From positions 1-51,900 of the forward strand of contig DUEX01000005.1 of assembly GCA_011170325.1 (NCBI GenBank): DNA of 51,900 bases, written 5' to 3'. Both the position numbers and the translations under genes were made by a program. The DNA comes from Dehalococcoidia bacterium (lineage in GTDB: Bacteria; Chloroflexota; Dehalococcoidia; GIF9; UBA5629). A model generated the notes under the pieces. It saw only the letters and a list, made by a program, of their open reading frames with translations. It had not been told where the DNA came from and ran no database searches. Below, one piece after another: positions 50,115 through 51,900 of the stretch; the stretch's first letter is position 1; every line of letters begins with the position of its first letter.

Positions 50115-51785
50115 ATGCGTCGTCGGAAAGTCAGTAGCAATATTGCTCTTATAGGTTTCTCGGCTACCGGTAAGTCAATTGTAGCTAAGAAGGTAGCTGA
50201 ATACATGAACTGGAACTTCATAGATACCGATGATGAAATAGTCAGGTTTAGTGGCAAAGCTATCCCCGAAATCTTTGAGCAAGACGGCGAGGACAAGTTC
50301 AGGCAGCTAGAACGTCAAGCATTGAGACAGGCCTGCCAGAAGGGCAATGTAGTTATTGCTACCGGAGGTGGGGCTATCCTCGACCCTAGAAATCAGGAAT
50401 TGCTTCTCAAAACCAGCACGGTCGTTTGCCTGGAAGCCAGGGCGGAGACAATTTACCAGCGTCTATTACAAGACACCCTTTATTCTTCCAACCCTGTAGT
50501 TCGCCCGCTTCTTGCTGGTGATAACCCGTTGGAGCGTATTGGGCAGCTTAAAGCTTTTCGGCAGCCTTATTATGCTATGGCTGAGTGGACAGTTCATACT
50601 GATAACTTGACTCTTGAAGAGGTAAGCCAAGAGGTGATAAAAGGCTGGCGATATGCGAACCGCCACCGCAAAGATGAGGCACAATCTGCGAAAGCTAACT
50701 TGGCTTGCGAAGTAAAAACAGCTACCGGACCTTATCCTGTATTTGTTGGCTGGGGTTTACTGGACAAGTTAGAGGAAAAAATGAAGCAGGCAGGTTTGTC
50801 AGGCGTAGCCAATGTCATCAGCGATGAAACTGTTTTTTCTGTGTATGGTACCCAGGTCAGGAGAGCACTAGAAAGTGGTGGCTTTATAGTCAATTACTGC
50901 TTAGTGCCACCTGGTGAAGCCACGAAGAATATCGACCAAGCAGTCGAAATCTATGACTTCCTCATCGAGCATCGTGCAGAAAGAAGTGATGTAATCGTTG
51001 CCCTAGGTGGTGGCATGGTTGGTGACCTAGCTGGATTTGTGGCGGCGACCTACTTACGTGGGCTATCTTGGGTGCAAGTTCCTACTAGCCTTGTCGGCAT
51101 GGCCGATGCTAGCATTGGGGGCAAGGTCGCTATTGACCATTCCCGAGGGAAAAATCTGATTGGTGCTTTTTATCAGCCGCGTCTTGTTCTAGCTGATGTT
51201 CAAACTTTGACTACTTTACCCCAGCGAGAATTGACCTCAGGTTGGGCTGAGATCATCAAACACGGTTTGATCCTCGATTCTGTTTTTTTTGAGTTTCTCG
51301 AAGCTAATGTTGAAAACCTAATCAGGTTGAGGCCTGAGATTACTTCGAAAGTGATTGCTCGTAGCGCTAGTATCAAAGCTCAAGTCGTCGCTGAAGATGA
51401 GAGGGAAGTTGGGAAACGCATTATCTTAAACTATGGACACACTATAGCTCACGGACTTGAAGCAGCTAGTAAATACGAACATTTTCTCCACGGTGAGGCG
51501 GTAGCTGTTGGTATGATCGGAGCAGCTAAGCTCAGCCACCGACTGGGACTTTTATCGCAAAGTGCGGTGGAACGCCAAAAAGCACTTTTGGAGAAATTCC
51601 ATTTACCCATTGATTGCTCCGGAGTAAATCTAGCTGATGTGCTTACTGCTATGGAAGTGGATAAGAAAGTGCGAAGTAAAGTAATCCAGTGGGTCTTGCT
51701 CGAAGACATTGGCAAGGCAGTAGTACACGGCGATGTACCGGCAGAAGAAGTCATTAACGTTCTTCGAGAAGTGATAAAATCTTGA
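50115..51785 (+). CDS. aroKB: Bifunctional shikimate kinase / 3-dehydroquinate synthase
   Basis: One 556-aa protein carrying two steps of the shikimate pathway. Residues about 8-170 are shikimate kinase: P-loop GFSATGKS (14-21), FIDTDDEIV, FRQLERQAL and ATGGGAI. Residues about 195-556 are dehydroquinate synthase: VALGGGMVGDLAGFVAATYLRG (NAD loop), QVPTSLVGMADASIGGK, GWAEIIKHG and LNYGHTIAHGLE with the metal-binding His. The two enzymes are not successive in the pathway. Such AroK-AroB fusions are known, for example in Thermotoga. The order is kinase first. Its stop overlaps the TTG start of the next gene. Confidence 0.94.
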   Translation: MRRRKVSSNIALIGFSATGKSIVAKKVAEYMNWNFIDTDDEIVRFSGKAIPEIFEQDGEDKFRQLERQALRQACQKGNVVIATGGGAILDPRNQELLLKTSTVVCLEARAETIYQRLLQDTLYSSNPVVRPLLAGDNPLERIGQLKAFRQPYYAMAEWTVHTDNLTLEEVSQEVIKGWRYANRHRKDEAQSAKANLACEVKTATGPYPVFVGWGLLDKLEEKMKQAGLSGVANVISDETVFSVYGTQVRRALESGGFIVNYCLVPPGEATKNIDQAVEIYDFLIEHRAERSDVIVALGGGMVGDLAGFVAATYLRGLSWVQVPTSLVGMADASIGGKVAIDHSRGKNLIGAFYQPRLVLADVQTLTTLPQRELTSGWAEIIKHGLILDSVFFEFLEANVENLIRLRPEITSKVIARSASIKAQVVAEDEREVGKRIILNYGHTIAHGLEAASKYEHFLHGEAVAVGMIGAAKLSHRLGLLSQSAVERQKALLEKFHLPIDCSGVNLADVLTAMEVDKKVRSKVIQWVLLEDIGKAVVHGDVPAEEVINVLREVIKS

Positions 51786-51900
51786 GAATCGCTCTAAGTA
51801 ACCAGAGAACATTTTTCAACTACGTCGATATCCTGAAACTCCGTGAAACCGGTTTACTTACTTTTATCGGAGCCTGTTCAGCAATCATTGCTGCTGGGGG
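51782..51900 (+). CDS. Probable UbiA-type prenyltransferase, heme O synthase-like (5' part only)
   Basis: A TTG at 51782 overlaps the aroKB stop (TTGA) and opens a frame that runs to the window edge, 39 codons. The visible sequence (FFNYVDILKLRETGLLTFIGACSA, in two pieces) matches the start of protoheme IX farnesyltransferases: a short cytoplasmic lead, then a K-x-R-x-T segment before the first membrane helix. The family call is tentative because the DxxxD motifs lie outside the window. Confidence 0.6.
   Translation, partial: MRIALSNQRTFFNYVDILKLRETGLLTFIGACSAIIAAG

Noticed and set aside
1-51900. tRNA, rRNA, CRISPR, transposase, att sites
   Set aside because: Scanned for T-loop-like GGTTCGA motifs, regular short repeats and transposase motifs; GGTTCGA matches fall inside clear genes and nothing else was found.

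Overview
The window holds about 50 genes on both strands, almost without gaps, from what looks like one stretch of bacterial chromosome. Gene content and order suggest an uncultured member of the Chloroflexota, probably Dehalococcoidia-like: a HisZ/HisG his operon, a yeast-length PurC, many GH57 enzymes, an AroK-AroB fusion and a J-less DnaJ-like protein. This placement is inference from content; no rRNA gene is present to settle it. I see no tRNA, rRNA, CRISPR array, insertion sequence or prophage.

Layout. 1-5061 (minus): hisZ-hisG-hisD-hisC, with hisC running off the left edge. HisG is an unusual double-length protein. 5174-7257 (plus): an NfeD/slipin membrane pair, divergent from his with face-to-face promoters. 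7304-9021: a short biotin ligase (minus) and a sirtuin (plus). 9257-11794 (plus): two tandemly duplicated surface lipoproteins, the second with a frameshift. 11915-16523 (minus): a purine operon purD-purE-purB-purC-purS headed by a ferritin-like half-protein. 16741-17958: holA and a small membrane protein.

18224-36131 (plus) is the most distinctive region: a polysaccharide and trehalose block. It holds two GT-B glycosyltransferases, then glgC, a GH57 branching enzyme, glgA, a ROK sugar kinase, a GH57 protein, an MscS channel, a TreT-type trehalose synthase, a second GH57 paralogue, a divergent GH57-like protein, a PRC-barrel protein and a GH57 glucanotransferase. Together these can make ADP-glucose, build and branch glycogen, trim it, phosphorylate glucose and make trehalose. 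The mechanosensitive channel carries two copies of a C-terminal domain of the DUF5752 type in place of the usual vestibule end, which suggests a link between osmotic state and storage or compatible-solute metabolism.

36242-43882: a DnaJ-like protein without a J domain (probably leaderless mRNA), then a minus-strand group with a formate/nitrite-type transporter fused to a LigA-like C-terminal module, a stand-alone copy of that module, and a cyclic-nucleotide-binding protein with no HTH. Acetyl-CoA synthetase follows, then a NarL-type two-component system (plus). An approximately 100-base intergenic repeat sits on both sides of the Crp-like/acs genes and may mark a shared regulon. 44028-51900 (plus): alaS-ruvX-aroE-sppA-aroC-aroKB and the start of a UbiA-type prenyltransferase, packed with overlapping or abutting ends.

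Strongest leads: (1) tandem HisG with complementary decay of its two halves; (2) MscS fused to a duplicated DUF5752-type domain inside the glycogen/trehalose locus; (3) the FNT transporter-LigA module fusion next to its stand-alone paralogue, plus the repeat that brackets acs. Family names are from recognition of motifs by eye; no database search was run.
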